DNA of 50,670 bases from Thermomicrobiales bacterium (lineage in GTDB: Bacteria; Chloroflexota; Chloroflexia; Thermomicrobiales; CADCWN01), in NCBI GenBank assembly GCA_030446685.1, contig JAUJMV010000018.1, positions 59,287 through 109,956 of the forward strand. The letters run 5' to 3'. Both the position numbers and the translations under genes were made by a program. Position 1 is the first letter of the stretch. Every line of letters starts with the position of its first letter. Below, piece after piece: positions 26,481-37,476 of this stretch. The notes under the pieces are model-generated. The model was not told where the DNA came from, did not search any database, and saw only the letters and a list, made by a program, of their open reading frames with translations.

Positions 26481-26705
26481 GGCGGAAAGCGGGGGCCGCC
26501 GGTTGAAACCGGCGCCTCACGGGCGCCGCGGCGCCGCGAAGTCCGCCGTCGCGGACTGGGACCGTCGCCGCGCCCCAGCTTCCAAGGTTGCTTGTTGCTT
26601 GGCTCGTCCCCAGTCCGCGACGGCGGGTTCATGCCCCGCAGGGTGCTTTGTAGCCGTTAGGCCCGCGAGACGCTGGTTTCAACCGGCGGCCCCCCGCTTT
26701 CCGCC
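26481..26705. repeat. 225-bp palindromic element, GTTGAAAC family
   Basis: Terminal arms of about 30 bp (26481-26510 with 26676-26705) are complementary apart from one extra C. They include CCGCCGGTTGAAACCGGCG, itself a hairpin. Inner arms GTCCGCCGTCGCGGACTGGG (26550-26569) and CCCAGTCCGCGACGGCGG also pair. No coding capacity. It ends six bases before the M29 stop codon. Related copies: 27879-28026, half copy 8811-8886, single hairpin 30368-30391. Confidence 0.8.
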
Positions 26706-26710
26706 CCTCG

Positions 26711-27814
26711 TCACACCGTGAAGCGCCCCCCCTCGTAGCAGCGCCGGCCGTCGGCGTAGACCTCGCCGCCGGCGCGCAGGTCGCAGACCATGTCCCAGTG
26801 GATCGCCGACTCGTTCGTGCCGCCGCTGTCGGGGTAGGAGCGGCCGAGCGCCAGGTGCGTCGTCCCGCCGATCTTCTCGTCGAAGAGGGTGTTCTTGGTG
26901 AAGCGCGCGATGCCGTAGTTGAGGCCGAACGCGACCTCGCCGAGGCGGCGGGCGCCGGGGTCGAGGTCGAGCATCGCGCGCAGGTAGTCCTCGCCCCGCG
27001 CGGCGGTCGCCTCGACCACCCGGCCGTCGCGGAAGGTCAGGCGCACGTCCTCCACCTCGCGGCCGTTGTGGATCGCCGGGTAGGTGAAGCGGACGGTCCC
27101 GTTGGCCGAATCCTCGTGCGGACCGGTGAAGACCTCGCCGCTGGGGAAGTTGCGCGCCCCGCTGGAGTTGATCCAGGTCCGCCCGCCGACCCGGTAGGTG
27201 AGGTCGGTGTCCGGCGCGACGATGCGGATCTCGTCGTGCCGCGAGAGGAAGGCGATGATCCGGGCCTGCTCGGCGTGGACCGCGCGCCAGGCTGCGGCGG
27301 GGTCGGCGCGGTCCAGCAGCATCGCGCCGAAGACGAAGTCCTCGTAGTCGGCCAGGGACTGGCCGGCGTCCTGCGCGTGCGCCTGGGTGGGGAAGAGGGT
27401 GCCGCACCAGCGCAGCGCGCCGCTCGCCGCGCGCGCCATCTGGCGTCCGCCGATCGGCGCGGCGGCCTGCTGGAGGATCGCGGCGCGGCGCGGGTCGGCG
27501 CCGCTCAAGGCGCGGGTGTTCTCGGCGGCCCGGATGCGCAAGAGCGCGTCGAAGTACTCGATCGCGTGCCGCTCGGTCTCCGGCAGGAAGGCCAGTTGCT
27601 CGTCGCTCGCCTCGCGCAGCTTGATCTCGTCCAGCCCCGCCAGCTCCATCCGCACCTCGGGGTGCGCGCCGGCGCGCAGCGCCTCGGCGTAGACCTCCCG
27701 CACGAGCGGCGCGGCGAGGAACGGGGCGCGGATCAGCAGCTTGTCGCCGTGCTTGAGCGACAGCGAGTACCGGATGAGCACCTCGGCCATCTTCCGGTGA
27801 CGGGGATCGGCCAT
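26711..27814 (-). CDS. M29-family aminopeptidase (AmpS/aminopeptidase T-like)
   Basis: Metal-dependent removal of N-terminal residues from peptides in the cytosol. ATG 27814 with AGGAGG seven bases upstream. Family features: early YSLSLKHGDKLLIRAPFLAA, central DLTYRVGGRTWINSSGARNF with FPSGEVFTGPHEDSANGTVR, and the C-terminal metal-ligand block NYGIARFTKNTLFDEKIGGT, HLALGRSYP and NESAIHWDMVCDLR. 367 residues, usual length. Confidence 0.9.
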   Translation of the reverse strand: MADPRHRKMAEVLIRYSLSLKHGDKLLIRAPFLAAPLVREVYAEALRAGAHPEVRMELAGLDEIKLREASDEQLAFLPETERHAIEYFDALLRIRAAENTRALSGADPRRAAILQQAAAPIGGRQMARAASGALRWCGTLFPTQAHAQDAGQSLADYEDFVFGAMLLDRADPAAAWRAVHAEQARIIAFLSRHDEIRIVAPDTDLTYRVGGRTWINSSGARNFPSGEVFTGPHEDSANGTVRFTYPAIHNGREVEDVRLTFRDGRVVEATAARGEDYLRAMLDLDPGARRLGEVAFGLNYGIARFTKNTLFDEKIGGTTHLALGRSYPDSGGTNESAIHWDMVCDLRAGGEVYADGRRCYEGGRFTV

Positions 27815-27878
27815 CCTCTGCCTCCTTGCATCTGCCCAGCTTCCGTGTCGATCGCCGCCGACGGGGCCGCCGGCGGGA

Positions 27879-28026
27879 CCGCCGGTTGAAACCGGCGCCT
27901 CATGGGCGCTCCGCGCCACGAAGGCCGCCTGCGCGGCCTGGAGCGGCGCCGCGTCGGTGCCCGCGATCCCCCGCCGGGTACTTTGTTGCCGTCAGTCCCG
28001 CGAGACGCCAGTTTCAACCGGCGGCT
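27879..28026. repeat. 150-bp palindromic element, GTTGAAAC family
   Basis: Ends GCCGGTTGAAACCGGCGCCT and CCAGTTTCAACCGGCGG pair; inner segments GGCCGCCTGCGCGGCC pair too. Shorter version of 26481-26705. Its right arm encodes the last residues (PPVETGVSRD) of the ATPase gene at 27992-28894. Confidence 0.75.
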
Positions 28027-28894
28027 TCCCCACGGCCGCCTCCCCTCGCTGGTACGCCGCCAGTGCCGCCCGCACGTCATCCACCGCGCGCACACCGCGC
28101 GCCGCCAGGCCGGCCAGGAACGCCGCCCGCCGCTCGCGCTCCGCGATAAAGGCGTCGGCGGACAGCCCGGCGCGACGCAGCAGGCCGACGGGCGGCGGGC
28201 CGGCGGCGTGGACGATCGTGCCCTGGCCGGCGTCCCACCAGGCCAGCGGGACCGGATCGAGCCGGTCGCCCGCGCCATCGCGGCGGAACAGGGAAAGCGT
28301 GTCGAGGCGGCGGCGCGGGCGGCGGTCGAGGTAATCGACCGCCAGGGTCAGGATGAGGTCGACGCGCGCGATGGCGCGGCGCGGCACGCGGAGCGGGTAG
28401 CCCTCCAGGGCGCCGACGACCTCCTCCGGGCTGTCGGCGTGCATCGTCACGCCGAGCCCGTAACCCTCCGCGACAGCCGCGAAGAGCCGCGCTACCTGGC
28501 GGCCCCAGAGGTAGACCGGCAGGTGCGCGCTGATCTCGTTGCAGAGGAGGTAGCTGCGGCGCGGGTCGGCCTCGCCGAGGAAGGCGAAGGTCTCGTTCCA
28601 GCCGCGCAGGTACAGGCGGTTGGTGTCGGGCGGGAGGAAGTCGGCCAGCGCCGTTAGCGTCGTCGTCTTGCCCGCGCCGGGCGGCCCGGCGGCGACGATG
28701 ATCGAGGCGTGGCGTTCGAGTAGCAGCCAAAGGGTCGCGGCGACCGGCGCGTCGAAGTTGCCCGCCGCGAGCAGTTCGACGACCGACAGCGGATCAGGCG
28801 GATTCCAGCCGTAGCCCCACCAGCCGTACGGCTCGGCGGGGACACGCCGGTCGAGATCGCCCCACATCAGCAGCACCCCGTCATCCCGGCACAT
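27992..28894 (-). CDS. Orphan type II/IV secretion-type ATPase (PilT/VirB11-like)
   Basis: Walker A GPPGAGKTTTLTALADFL near residue 70 and a conserved block YLWGRQVARLFAAVAEGYGL followed by GVTMHADSPEEVVGALEG, the His-box region of secretion ATPases (HADSPEE resembles the H-A-N/D-S of GspE/VirB11). The N-terminal assembly domain is missing or very short (WGWNPPDPLSVVELLAAG is its last part). ATG 28894 is one of three possible starts (28927, 28894, 28867); none has a strong ribosome site. No pilus or secretion genes are near. The C-terminus runs into a repeat element. Confidence 0.7.
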   Translation of the reverse strand: MCRDDGVLLMWGDLDRRVPAEPYGWWGYGWNPPDPLSVVELLAAGNFDAPVAATLWLLLERHASIIVAAGPPGAGKTTTLTALADFLPPDTNRLYLRGWNETFAFLGEADPRRSYLLCNEISAHLPVYLWGRQVARLFAAVAEGYGLGVTMHADSPEEVVGALEGYPLRVPRRAIARVDLILTLAVDYLDRRPRRRLDTLSLFRRDGAGDRLDPVPLAWWDAGQGTIVHAAGPPPVGLLRRAGLSADAFIAERERRAAFLAGLAARGVRAVDDVRAALAAYQRGEAAVGKPPVETGVSRD

Positions 28895-28982
28895 TACAGC
28901 GGCGCCAACCGCCGGCACCCCAACCATGCTACTGCATCGGGCCGTGGCGGGCCAGCGCGCCACTCTGCCGTCCAGGGCGCGA

Positions 28983-29036
28983 CCCCCCCGCCCCCCTCTG
29001 GGGGAGCAGGCGCGGTCGCTCCCCCCGGCGGGGGGA
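28983..29036. repeat. G/C-run palindromes downstream of uvsE
   Basis: CCCCCCGCCCCCCTCTGGGG and CTCCCCCCGGCGGGGGGAG lie 63-115 bp past the uvsE stop. Same family style as 10818-10952; may act as a terminator. Confidence 0.5.
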
Positions 29037-29098
29037 GCGCCGCCGGCGGATACAGCTTCGGGAGGGCATGCGCCCTGTCCCGCCAGCCGGGGGGCGGC

Positions 29099-30133
29099 TT
29101 ATCTGACGCCAGCCGCCGGCTCGGCCAGCGGCAGCAGCGCGTCGAGCGGGAGGGCGCGCAGCTCCTCGCGCAGGCGCAGGACCGCCTTGTCCTTCTCCTT
29201 GGCCTCCAGCATGATGTCGAACGGCAGGGCGCGCACCGCGGCGAGGTAGCGGCCGAACTCGACCGGATCGATGTAATCGGCGTGCTGGCCGACCAGCGGC
29301 GGGGCCTCCGACACGACCCGCTCGCCGGTCTTGCGGTCCTTGCGCTCGATCTGGCGCCGCTCGCGGCGCTGCGTGCTGTAGTGGATCTTCGGCCGCTGCC
29401 CGGCGGGCCAGGTCGCCACCGCCAGGCGCGTCGCCTCGTCCGCGGGGATCCCCTCGGGGTCGTTGGCGGCGTGGTGCAGCCAGTCCCAGACGACCGGGAT
29501 GCCGGTGCGCTCGTGGATCCAGAGGACATCGGGCAGCGAGTAGTGGGTCTCGTCGTTCTCCAGCACCAGCCGAGCGCGGATGTGCGCGGGCAGCGCCGGA
29601 TAGCGCTCCGCGAAGCGGGCCATCGCCGCCGCCTTGTCGCCGTAGACGCCGCCGACGTGGGTGATCACCTTCGCCTCGGGCGGCAGCCCCATCGCGTCGA
29701 GCAGCGCCGTGTGGTACTCGAAGTCGCGCAGCGACGCCTCGTAGATCGCCGGATCGACCGCGTTGAGCAGCGTGTACTGGCCTGGGTGGGTGCTGAGGCG
29801 CAGGCCGTAGCGCCGGGCGCGCGCCCCCAACTCCGCCAGCTCATCCCGGCACTCCTCGATCTGGTTCCAGAACTGCGGCATCGCCGGGTGCGTGATGTAC
29901 GGCGCGACCCCCGAGGAGATGCGGTACATGCGGATGTCGACCTCGTCGAGGTAGTCGAAGATGTCGCGCAGGTAGCCGATGCTGACGCGCAGGTGCGGGT
30001 TGTTCTGCCAGCGCCGCGCATCGTGCGCCTTCAGGCCCGGCCGCCCCAGCACCACACAGGCGAACCCGAGCCGCCGCCCCGCCAGCAGATCGATGCCGCG
30101 CACGGCCCCCCGCTCCACCACCTGTCCCACCAT
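29099..30133 (-). CDS. uvsE: UV DNA damage endonuclease
   Basis: TIM-barrel nuclease that nicks DNA 5' to UV photoproducts. Start ATG 30133 (MVGQVVERGAVRGID); the core begins RLGFACVVLGRPGLKAHDAR. Conserved parts: IRMYRISSGVAPYITHPAMP, LRLSTHPGQYTLLNAVDP, VITHVGGVYGDKAAAMARFA, RLVLENDETHYSLPDVLWIH, GIPVVWDWLHHAAN and IMLEAKEKDKAVLRLREEL. The metal ligands H, E, D, H and E of the family are present. 344 residues. Monocistronic by appearance. Confidence 0.95.
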   Translation of the reverse strand: MVGQVVERGAVRGIDLLAGRRLGFACVVLGRPGLKAHDARRWQNNPHLRVSIGYLRDIFDYLDEVDIRMYRISSGVAPYITHPAMPQFWNQIEECRDELAELGARARRYGLRLSTHPGQYTLLNAVDPAIYEASLRDFEYHTALLDAMGLPPEAKVITHVGGVYGDKAAAMARFAERYPALPAHIRARLVLENDETHYSLPDVLWIHERTGIPVVWDWLHHAANDPEGIPADEATRLAVATWPAGQRPKIHYSTQRRERRQIERKDRKTGERVVSEAPPLVGQHADYIDPVEFGRYLAAVRALPFDIMLEAKEKDKAVLRLREELRALPLDALLPLAEPAAGVR

Positions 30134-30290
30134 ACCGGAATACCAGCCTTCCACTCGCGCCCCCGGCGGCCGGACGCCGCCCGTCGGGGCCACCACACCC
30201 CGCGCGGACGCGGGGCCATGCCCGAATAACCGCAGAAGTTGTGCCTTGAAACAACGAAGGTTAAGAAGGTTGACACACCATATACAACGA

Positions 30291-30319
30291 ACGGCGCGGG
30301 AGCTTTCTTCCCGCGCCGT
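30291..30319 (-). terminator. Terminator of the CAP-domain gene
   Basis: Perfect 11-bp stem ACGGCGCGGGA / TCCCGCGCCGT with a 7-base loop, 120 bp past the stop codon; on the minus strand it is followed by TCGTTGTAT. Confidence 0.65.
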
Positions 30320-30367
30320 GGAGGGTTTCTAACCTGATTGAGGGGGTAGCGGGAAACCGAGGGGAAG

Positions 30368-30391
30368 GGCCGCCGGTTGAAACCGGCGGCC
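30368..30391. repeat. Single REP-like hairpin of the GTTGAAAC family
   Basis: GGCCGCCGGTT and AACCGGCGGCC (11 bp each) around GA. It equals the terminal hairpin of the larger elements at 26481 and 27879. Confidence 0.7.
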
Positions 30392-30440
30392 ACCCCGCCG
30401 AGCACCAGCCCCTGCCTTGCGGGGCAACCCTCTCCAGCCC

Positions 30441-32357
30441 TTACCGCGCGAGGCCCACCGCCGGCCGCGGCGGCTCGCCGTAGCGCCAGACGAAGTAGTG
30501 GAAGCCGACGTTGCCGGCCTCGACCTGCCAGCCGGGCGCGTTGCCCGGCACGAAGGTGAGGATGCGGCGCTCGAAGGCTTGCACCAGCACCCAGGTGTCG
30601 ACGCCGTTGATCAGCGTCCGCGTCCAGTACGGCTCGGTCAGCGGCAAGCCCACGGCGTAGACCCAGTCGACCGGCTGCGCCACCAGCCAGCGCTCGAAGA
30701 CGTCGGCGATGTTATGGCCCGGCCCGTCGTGGTGGCCGCCGTACTGCACGGTCCCCGCGAGTCGCGGCTCGTCACCAATTGCGCCGGTGGCGTCGATCGT
30801 CGCCGTCACCGCCTGCCCCGTGCGCGGCGGGGCGGCATTCGCGCCCGGCGCCAGCGAGGCGACGCCGACCAGCGAGGCGTAGGTCGCGGCGGTGGGATTG
30901 CGGTCGGCCGGGTCGCCGGCCAGCGTGACGTCGGCGGGCTGGGCCGGCTGGAAGGCGCCGTTGCCGACCTGGAACTCCCCGGCGATCATCTCGCGGACCA
31001 GCAGGCCGTTGGTGATGAACCAGGGGTCGGCGCGGTTGCCGGCGGGATCGTTGATCTCCATCCGGCTCTTGTCGAAGTAGTAGACGGTGCGGGCGTCGCT
31101 GGCCGCCTCGGCGTACTCCTCCTGGCGCGTGTCCAGCACCTCCGGCCCCCAGGTCCAGGTGCGGGCGACCGCGCCGCGGTAGACGTCGTAGTCCGCCGCC
31201 TGCCAGCGCGCCGCTGCCGACGGGTCGAGGGCGGCCACGTCGGGCGGCAGCTCCACCACCGGGGCGCGGGGCGTCGGGGTCGGCGTGGCGGTCGGCGGCG
31301 CCGTCGGGGTGGGCGGCGGGGTAGGTGTCGGCGGGGCCGGCTTCGGCGGGGTGGGGGTCGCGGGAACCGCCGTCGGCGGGACCGGCGTCAGCGGGATGGG
31401 CGTCGGTGAGGCGGTCGGCGCGGGGACGGCGACCCGGCTCGCCTCGCCCTTCGTCGTGAAGTTCCAGGCGCGGGTGAAGGGGGCGCCGTCGAGCGTCCCC
31501 TCGATCGTGACCGTGTAGGTCGCGCCGGGGAGCAGCGGCTTGTTGGCCGAGACGATGAAGGTGTTCCTGGTGATGAAGCCGTCGCCGACCTTGGTGAAGG
31601 TCGGGACCGACTGCCCGGCCTGGGTGATCCGGCCGGCGGTGAACGCGACCTGCCCGGCGCCGTGGTACTTGAGCGTCACCGGATAGCCGACCGGATAGGT
31701 CGCGCCGGGGAAGGGGTTGGGGGCCTCGCCGTCGAAGCGCAGGCCGATGTCGGTCGCGTCGGGCGCGGGCCAGGGCGTCCAGGCCGGCTCGAGGACCGAA
31801 CGGTAGGTGACCGTGCCGAGGTCGATCACCTCGATCTTCGCCTTGCCGGCGCCGTCGTTGACCGCGCCGAAGCCGATGTCGGTGTAGCGTGGGTCGAGCA
31901 GCGTCAGGCGGTGGTTGACCGTGGCGATGAACCAGTCGACACTGACGATCATGCTGCCGGAGATGCCGACGTTCTCGTTGATCGAGCCGCTGTAGCCCTG
32001 GGCCTTGGCCCGCGCGGCGAAGTCGGCCCCGGTGAAGCCCGGCTTGCCGGGGTCCTCGTAGTGCAGCCCCATCCCGGACAGGGCGGGGTCGCCGAAGTTG
32101 AGCCGGTAGTAGTTGGCGTGGGCGGACGCGGCGCGGTCGAGCGCGGGGTGGCGGTTCAGCGGCGGCACGCCGATCGCGGCGCGGGCCTGGTTGATCCGGG
32201 CCAGCGCCTCGGTGATCTCGTCGGCGGCGCTGGCGGCGGGGGTGGTCGGCGCGGCGGGGAAGAGGGTCATGAGGAGCGCGAGAGAGAGGATCACGGTCAA
32301 CGCACGCAAGCCGCGGGCGTTCCTGCGGCCGGGTGGCGAGCCCTGGCACAGACACAT
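30441..32357 (-). CDS. Secreted CAP/SCP-domain protein with Pro/Thr linker
   Basis: ATG 32357 with AAGGGAG upstream; a long signal peptide (ALTVILSLALLMTLFPAAPT, cleavage near ASAADE). CAP domain about residues 50-190: ALARINQARAAIGVPPLNRH, LDRAASAHANYYRLNFGDPA, GSINENVGISGSMIVSVDWF, VNHRLTLLDPRYTDIGFGAV (the H/E/H pattern of CAP proteins). An Ig-like domain follows (YPVGYPVTLKYHGAGQVAFT), then a proline/threonine-rich linker (about residues 325-385). The ~240-residue C-terminal module (YFDKSRMEINDPAGN, GNAPGWQVEAGNVGFHYFVW) is unknown to me but is shared in style with Chloroflexota secreted proteins. 638 residues. Confidence 0.82.
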   Translation of the reverse strand: MCLCQGSPPGRRNARGLRALTVILSLALLMTLFPAAPTTPAASAADEITEALARINQARAAIGVPPLNRHPALDRAASAHANYYRLNFGDPALSGMGLHYEDPGKPGFTGADFAARAKAQGYSGSINENVGISGSMIVSVDWFIATVNHRLTLLDPRYTDIGFGAVNDGAGKAKIEVIDLGTVTYRSVLEPAWTPWPAPDATDIGLRFDGEAPNPFPGATYPVGYPVTLKYHGAGQVAFTAGRITQAGQSVPTFTKVGDGFITRNTFIVSANKPLLPGATYTVTIEGTLDGAPFTRAWNFTTKGEASRVAVPAPTASPTPIPLTPVPPTAVPATPTPPKPAPPTPTPPPTPTAPPTATPTPTPRAPVVELPPDVAALDPSAAARWQAADYDVYRGAVARTWTWGPEVLDTRQEEYAEAASDARTVYYFDKSRMEINDPAGNRADPWFITNGLLVREMIAGEFQVGNGAFQPAQPADVTLAGDPADRNPTAATYASLVGVASLAPGANAAPPRTGQAVTATIDATGAIGDEPRLAGTVQYGGHHDGPGHNIADVFERWLVAQPVDWVYAVGLPLTEPYWTRTLINGVDTWVLVQAFERRILTFVPGNAPGWQVEAGNVGFHYFVWRYGEPPRPAVGLAR

Positions 32358-34238
<1,881 letters not shown>

Positions 34239-34636
34239 CGGAGCGAGGGCGCAAGGCAGATGGGGTGTGCGTAGGGGTGCATGGCATACGCCCCGCACCT
34301 CCTCACGACCTCCTGTACACGTATTGCTCGTGCCCTTAGCAGCCGCGTATGATGGCGCGACTGAGCGGACGGTCGCGGGCGACCACTGCTTGGTTCGGGC
34401 ATTCCAACGCGTGGATGTGGTGGATTGTATGTCAGCACGGCACGAGCGGATCGGGCCGACTTACGAGTGACGGCAGAGAGAGTTCCGCGTTCGAGCTGAC
34501 AGGCAGTGCGCATACGCGCTCGACGAACGATGCATGGCCACGGGCGTGCAAATGCCCTTGTCCGCGCTCGACGCCGTCAGCTAACGTTTGGCTTGCGCAT
34601 CCCGATGGGCGCTGACAAGCAGAAGGAATCGCGATC
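34239..34636. other. Gene-free stretch, lower GC than surroundings
   Basis: Starts with GTAGGGGTGCATGGCATACG (34271-34290), the left end of an imperfect inverted repeat. No frame resembles a known protein, on either strand. Confidence 0.45.
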
Positions 34637-35101
34637 GTGCGCTGGATAGAGGTGCTCTTCATTATCAGCGGCATTGCTATTCTCGTGGGTGCGATTCCGT
34701 TGGCGGTGACATTGGTGCGACCGTTCCGCTCCCCCCGCGCTCAACGATGGTTTCCCCTACCGTGGGAGAATGAGCGCTATCTCCCGCGGCAGAGGCGGCG
34801 GAAGCAAGGGTTCTACGTCGGTGGCGCGCTCATCATGGGCTTGGGCACGCTGTTGCGTGGATTGCTCGGGGTGTTCGGCTACCAGAGCGGCTTTGCGGTC
34901 TGGCTCCATGCATCGACGGCTATGCTTGCCGCAACACTTATGCTCGCGACGCTCCTCATCCGGCCACAAGCGCGTTGAGGCCGCTGGGTGGCGCGTGCAG
35001 ACTATGCTTGCTGCCGCCGCTCTAAAACCGTGCCTACTGTGGCCCTCGCCACACGAGTACTATGTGCAAAGGGGGCGCTGACGAGGCGTGTGCGCCCCTA
35101 C
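34271..35101. repeat. Cassette bounded by imperfect inverted repeats
   Basis: Left end GTAGGGGTGCATGGCATACG (from 34271); right end, read on the minus strand, GTAGGGGCGCACACGCC (35101-35085). The DNA between is visibly poorer in GC than its flanks and encodes one small membrane protein. No transposase. May be a non-autonomous mobile unit or an integrated fragment. Confidence 0.5.
34637..34978 (+). CDS. Small membrane protein, unknown function
   Basis: GTG 34637 with AGAAGGAA upstream. 113 residues with three hydrophobic helices: WIEVLFIISGIAILVGAIPL, FYVGGALIMGLGTLLRGLLG and a last one around LHASTAMLAATLMLATLLI. A basic loop (RQRRRKQG) follows an aromatic WENERYLP. I do not recognise the family. 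Codon use is less GC-biased than that of the neighbours, which fits acquisition with the surrounding cassette. Confidence 0.65.
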   Translation: MRWIEVLFIISGIAILVGAIPLAVTLVRPFRSPRAQRWFPLPWENERYLPRQRRRKQGFYVGGALIMGLGTLLRGLLGVFGYQSGFAVWLHASTAMLAATLMLATLLIRPQAR

Positions 35102-35175
35102 GTCTCCCCGCCAAATCGCCCCTCGCCCTTCGGCCCTCCGCCCTCTGCCCACGACCCGCGCCCCGCGCCACTCGC

Positions 35176-37377
35176 CTACGCCGGCTGTGGCTGGGCCGTC
35201 CGGGGCCGGCCGTCCCCTTCGCGCAGGCGCAGGCCGCGCAGCGTCTGGGCGTTGAGCGCGACGATGATCGTGCTCAGCGACATCAGCAGCGCGCCGACCC
35301 AGGCCGGCAGCACGACGCCGAAGGGGGCCAGCACGCCCGCCGCCAGGGGCAGCGCGATCGCGTTGTAGCCGACCGCCCAGGAGAGGTTCTGCACCATCTT
35401 GCGGTAGCTCGCGCGGCTCAGCGCGATGATGCCGGCCACGTCGCGCGGGTCGTCGCGCACCAGCACGATCCCCGCCGAGGCCCGCGCCACGTCGGTCCCC
35501 GCGCCGATCGCGATCCCCACGTCCGCCTGCGCCAGCGCGGGCGCGTCGTTGACGCCGTCGCCGACCATCGCCACCCGCGCGCCGCGCGCCTGGAGTTCCT
35601 TGATCTTCGCGCTCTTGTGCTCCGGCAGCACCTGCGCGAAGTGCTCCTCGATGCCGAGTTCCGCCGCCACCCAGCGCGCCACGTCCTCGGAGTCGCCGGT
35701 CAGCATCGCGACGCGGACGCCCTGCCGCCGCAGCGTCGCGACCGCCTCGCGGCTCTCCGGGCGAATCACGTCGGCGAGCGCGAACGCCGCCAGGGGCCGG
35801 TCTCCCTCGATCAGGTAGACGACGGTCTGGCCGCGCTCGCCCCAGACCCGCGCGCGCTCGCGGAGCGCATCCGGCAGTGCGATCCCCCCCTGTTCGAGCA
35901 GGCGCGGGCCGCCCACTTGCAGGGTCCGCCCACCCACGGTCGCCCCCACGCCGCGCCCCGGCAGGGCCTCGAACGCGGCGGCCGGCGGGATCGCCGCCCC
36001 GCGCTCGCGTGCCGCGGCCACGATGGCGCGCGCCAGCGGGTGCTCGCTGTCACCCTCGACCGCGGCGGCCAGCGCCAGCGCCTCCCGCGCGTCGATCCCC
36101 TCGGCGGTCGCCAGGTCCACCAGGCCCTGGGCGCCGCGCGTCAGCGTGCCGGTCTTGTCGAAGACGACCACGTTCAGCCCTCGCGCCTGCTCCAGCGCCA
36201 GCCGGTCGCGGACCAGGATGCCGTTGCGGGCGGAGAGGGTGGTGGAGATGGCGATTACCAGCGGGATCGCGAGCCCCAGCGCGTGGGGGCAGGCCACCAC
36301 GAGAGTCGTCACGACGCGCTCCAGGGTGTAGCTGTCGAAGCCGCGCGCGAGGGTCCAGCCGACCAGCGCCAGCGCCGCCGCGCCGATCGCGACGAGCGTC
36401 AGCCAGTAGGCGGCGCGATCGGCCAGCGCCTGCGCCCGCGTCCGGCTCGTCTGCGCCTCCGCGACCAGCCGCATGATCCCGGCGAGGGCCGTCGCGTCGC
36501 CGGTCTTGGTGACGCGCGCGCGCAGGCTGCCGCTGCCGTTGACCGTGCCGGCGACCACCTCGTCGCCCGGCGCCTTGTCCACCGGCCGCGACTCGCCGGT
36601 GATCATGCTCTCGTCCACCTGGCTGCGGCCCTCCTCGACCGCGCCATCCGCGGGCACCCGCGCGCCGGGGCGCACCAGCACCAGGTCGCCGGGCCGCAGG
36701 TCGGCCACCGCCACCCGCTCGACGCCGCCGGCCACGATCCGCTCGGCGGTGTCCGGCAGGAGCTTCGCCAGCTCGGCGAGCGCGCTCTGGGCGCTGCCGA
36801 CCGCGCGCATCTCGAGCCAGTGGCCCAGGAGCATGATCGTCACCAGGGTCGCCAGCTCCCAGTAGAAGGGCATGCCCGCGACGATCCCGAAGGTGACCGC
36901 CAGGCTGTAACCGTAGGCGGCGGTGATCGCCAGCGTCACCAGCGTCATCATCCCCGGCCGCCGGGCGCGCAGTTCGGCGACGGCGCCGGTGAGGAAGACC
37001 CAGCCGCCGTACCAGTAGATGATGCTCGCCAGGGCCGGCGCCAGCCAGCGCGAGCCGGGGAAGGCGGGCGCCGCGTAGCCCAGGAGCATTTGCAGGTGCT
37101 CCGCGTAGAGCAGCACTGGGATCGTGAGGATGAGGGAGATCCAGAAGGGGCGCGCGAACATCGCCGCGCTGTGCCCCGCGTGTCCGCCGCCGTGCGCGCC
37201 GTGGCCGGCGTGATCGTCGCCGGCCCCCTGCGCGTGCTCGGCGTGGGCCATCGCCTGGTGGTCGTGGACCGCGGCGGCGCCCAACTCCTCCTGGGCGTGC
37301 TCCGCGGCGGCGCGGCTGCGGGGTGCGGCGTCCGGCGCGTGGTGTTCCGTGTGCCGTGTGTGAGTGTGGTCGTTCAT
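35176..37377 (-). CDS. copB: CopB-type P1B-3 copper-exporting ATPase
   Basis: Pumps copper (Cu2+ or Cu+) out of the cytosol. ATG 37377 with GGAGG upstream. A His-rich N-terminus ([38 protein letters not shown]) replaces the CxxC domains of CopA. Membrane ion site CPH in [20 protein letters not shown] defines the CopB subgroup. Also TGES ([16 protein letters not shown]), phosphorylation site [14 protein letters not shown] motif [11 protein letters not shown] and [20 protein letters not shown]. 733 residues, intact. Downstream of the BNR gene in the copper cluster. Confidence 0.93.
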   Translation of the reverse strand: MNDHTHTRHTEHHAPDAAPRSRAAAEHAQEELGAAAVHDHQAMAHAEHAQGAGDDHAGHGAHGGGHAGHSAAMFARPFWISLILTIPVLLYAEHLQMLLGYAAPAFPGSRWLAPALASIIYWYGGWVFLTGAVAELRARRPGMMTLVTLAITAAYGYSLAVTFGIVAGMPFYWELATLVTIMLLGHWLEMRAVGSAQSALAELAKLLPDTAERIVAGGVERVAVADLRPGDLVLVRPGARVPADGAVEEGRSQVDESMITGESRPVDKAPGDEVVAGTVNGSGSLRARVTKTGDATALAGIMRLVAEAQTSRTRAQALADRAAYWLTLVAIGAAALALVGWTLARGFDSYTLERVVTTLVVACPHALGLAIPLVIAISTTLSARNGILVRDRLALEQARGLNVVVFDKTGTLTRGAQGLVDLATAEGIDAREALALAAAVEGDSEHPLARAIVAAARERGAAIPPAAAFEALPGRGVGATVGGRTLQVGGPRLLEQGGIALPDALRERARVWGERGQTVVYLIEGDRPLAAFALADVIRPESREAVATLRRQGVRVAMLTGDSEDVARWVAAELGIEEHFAQVLPEHKSAKIKELQARGARVAMVGDGVNDAPALAQADVGIAIGAGTDVARASAGIVLVRDDPRDVAGIIALSRASYRKMVQNLSWAVGYNAIALPLAAGVLAPFGVVLPAWVGALLMSLSTIIVALNAQTLRGLRLREGDGRPRTAQPQPA

Positions 37378-37476
37378 GGTGTGCCTCCGTGACGGGTGCG
37401 ACCGGGATCGCGCCCGCGGCAAGGGGAAAAGGAGATCGATCGCGTCGGGCGGGGCGAGCCGCCCCCCGTCGCCGCG

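Larger units (their letters stand above)
26067..26710. other. Intergenic region with promoter and palindromic element
   Basis: 644 bp without a gene. It holds the promoter at 26344-26371 and the long inverted repeat 26481-26705. The leader of the ATPase mRNA would be about 270 nt if that promoter is the one used. Confidence 0.5.
30134..30440. other. Intergenic region with terminator and repeat hairpin
   Basis: Holds the terminator 30291-30319 of the CAP-domain gene, the hairpin 30368-30391 and, presumably, the uvsE promoter, which I cannot assign with confidence. An A/T-rich patch occurs at 30235-30290. Confidence 0.45.

Noticed and set aside
26417..26721. Short frames with the peptide PVSTGG or RRFQPAA
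   Set aside because: These are translations of the GTTGAAAC palindromic element and recur at each copy; they are not genes.
30235..30290. Plus-strand promoter with TTGACA at 30270
   Set aside because: The TTGACA is followed by no good -10 box at 16-18 bp, and there is no plus-strand gene downstream until 33237.
34349..34615. Plus-strand frame of 88 codons before the small membrane gene
   Set aside because: Trp/Cys/Ser-rich sequence without any domain pattern or ribosome site.
34560..34640. Integron attC-like site (AGCTAACGTTTGG and a partly complementary stretch)
   Set aside because: The core does not match the GTTRRRY/RYYYAAC rules and no integrase is present.
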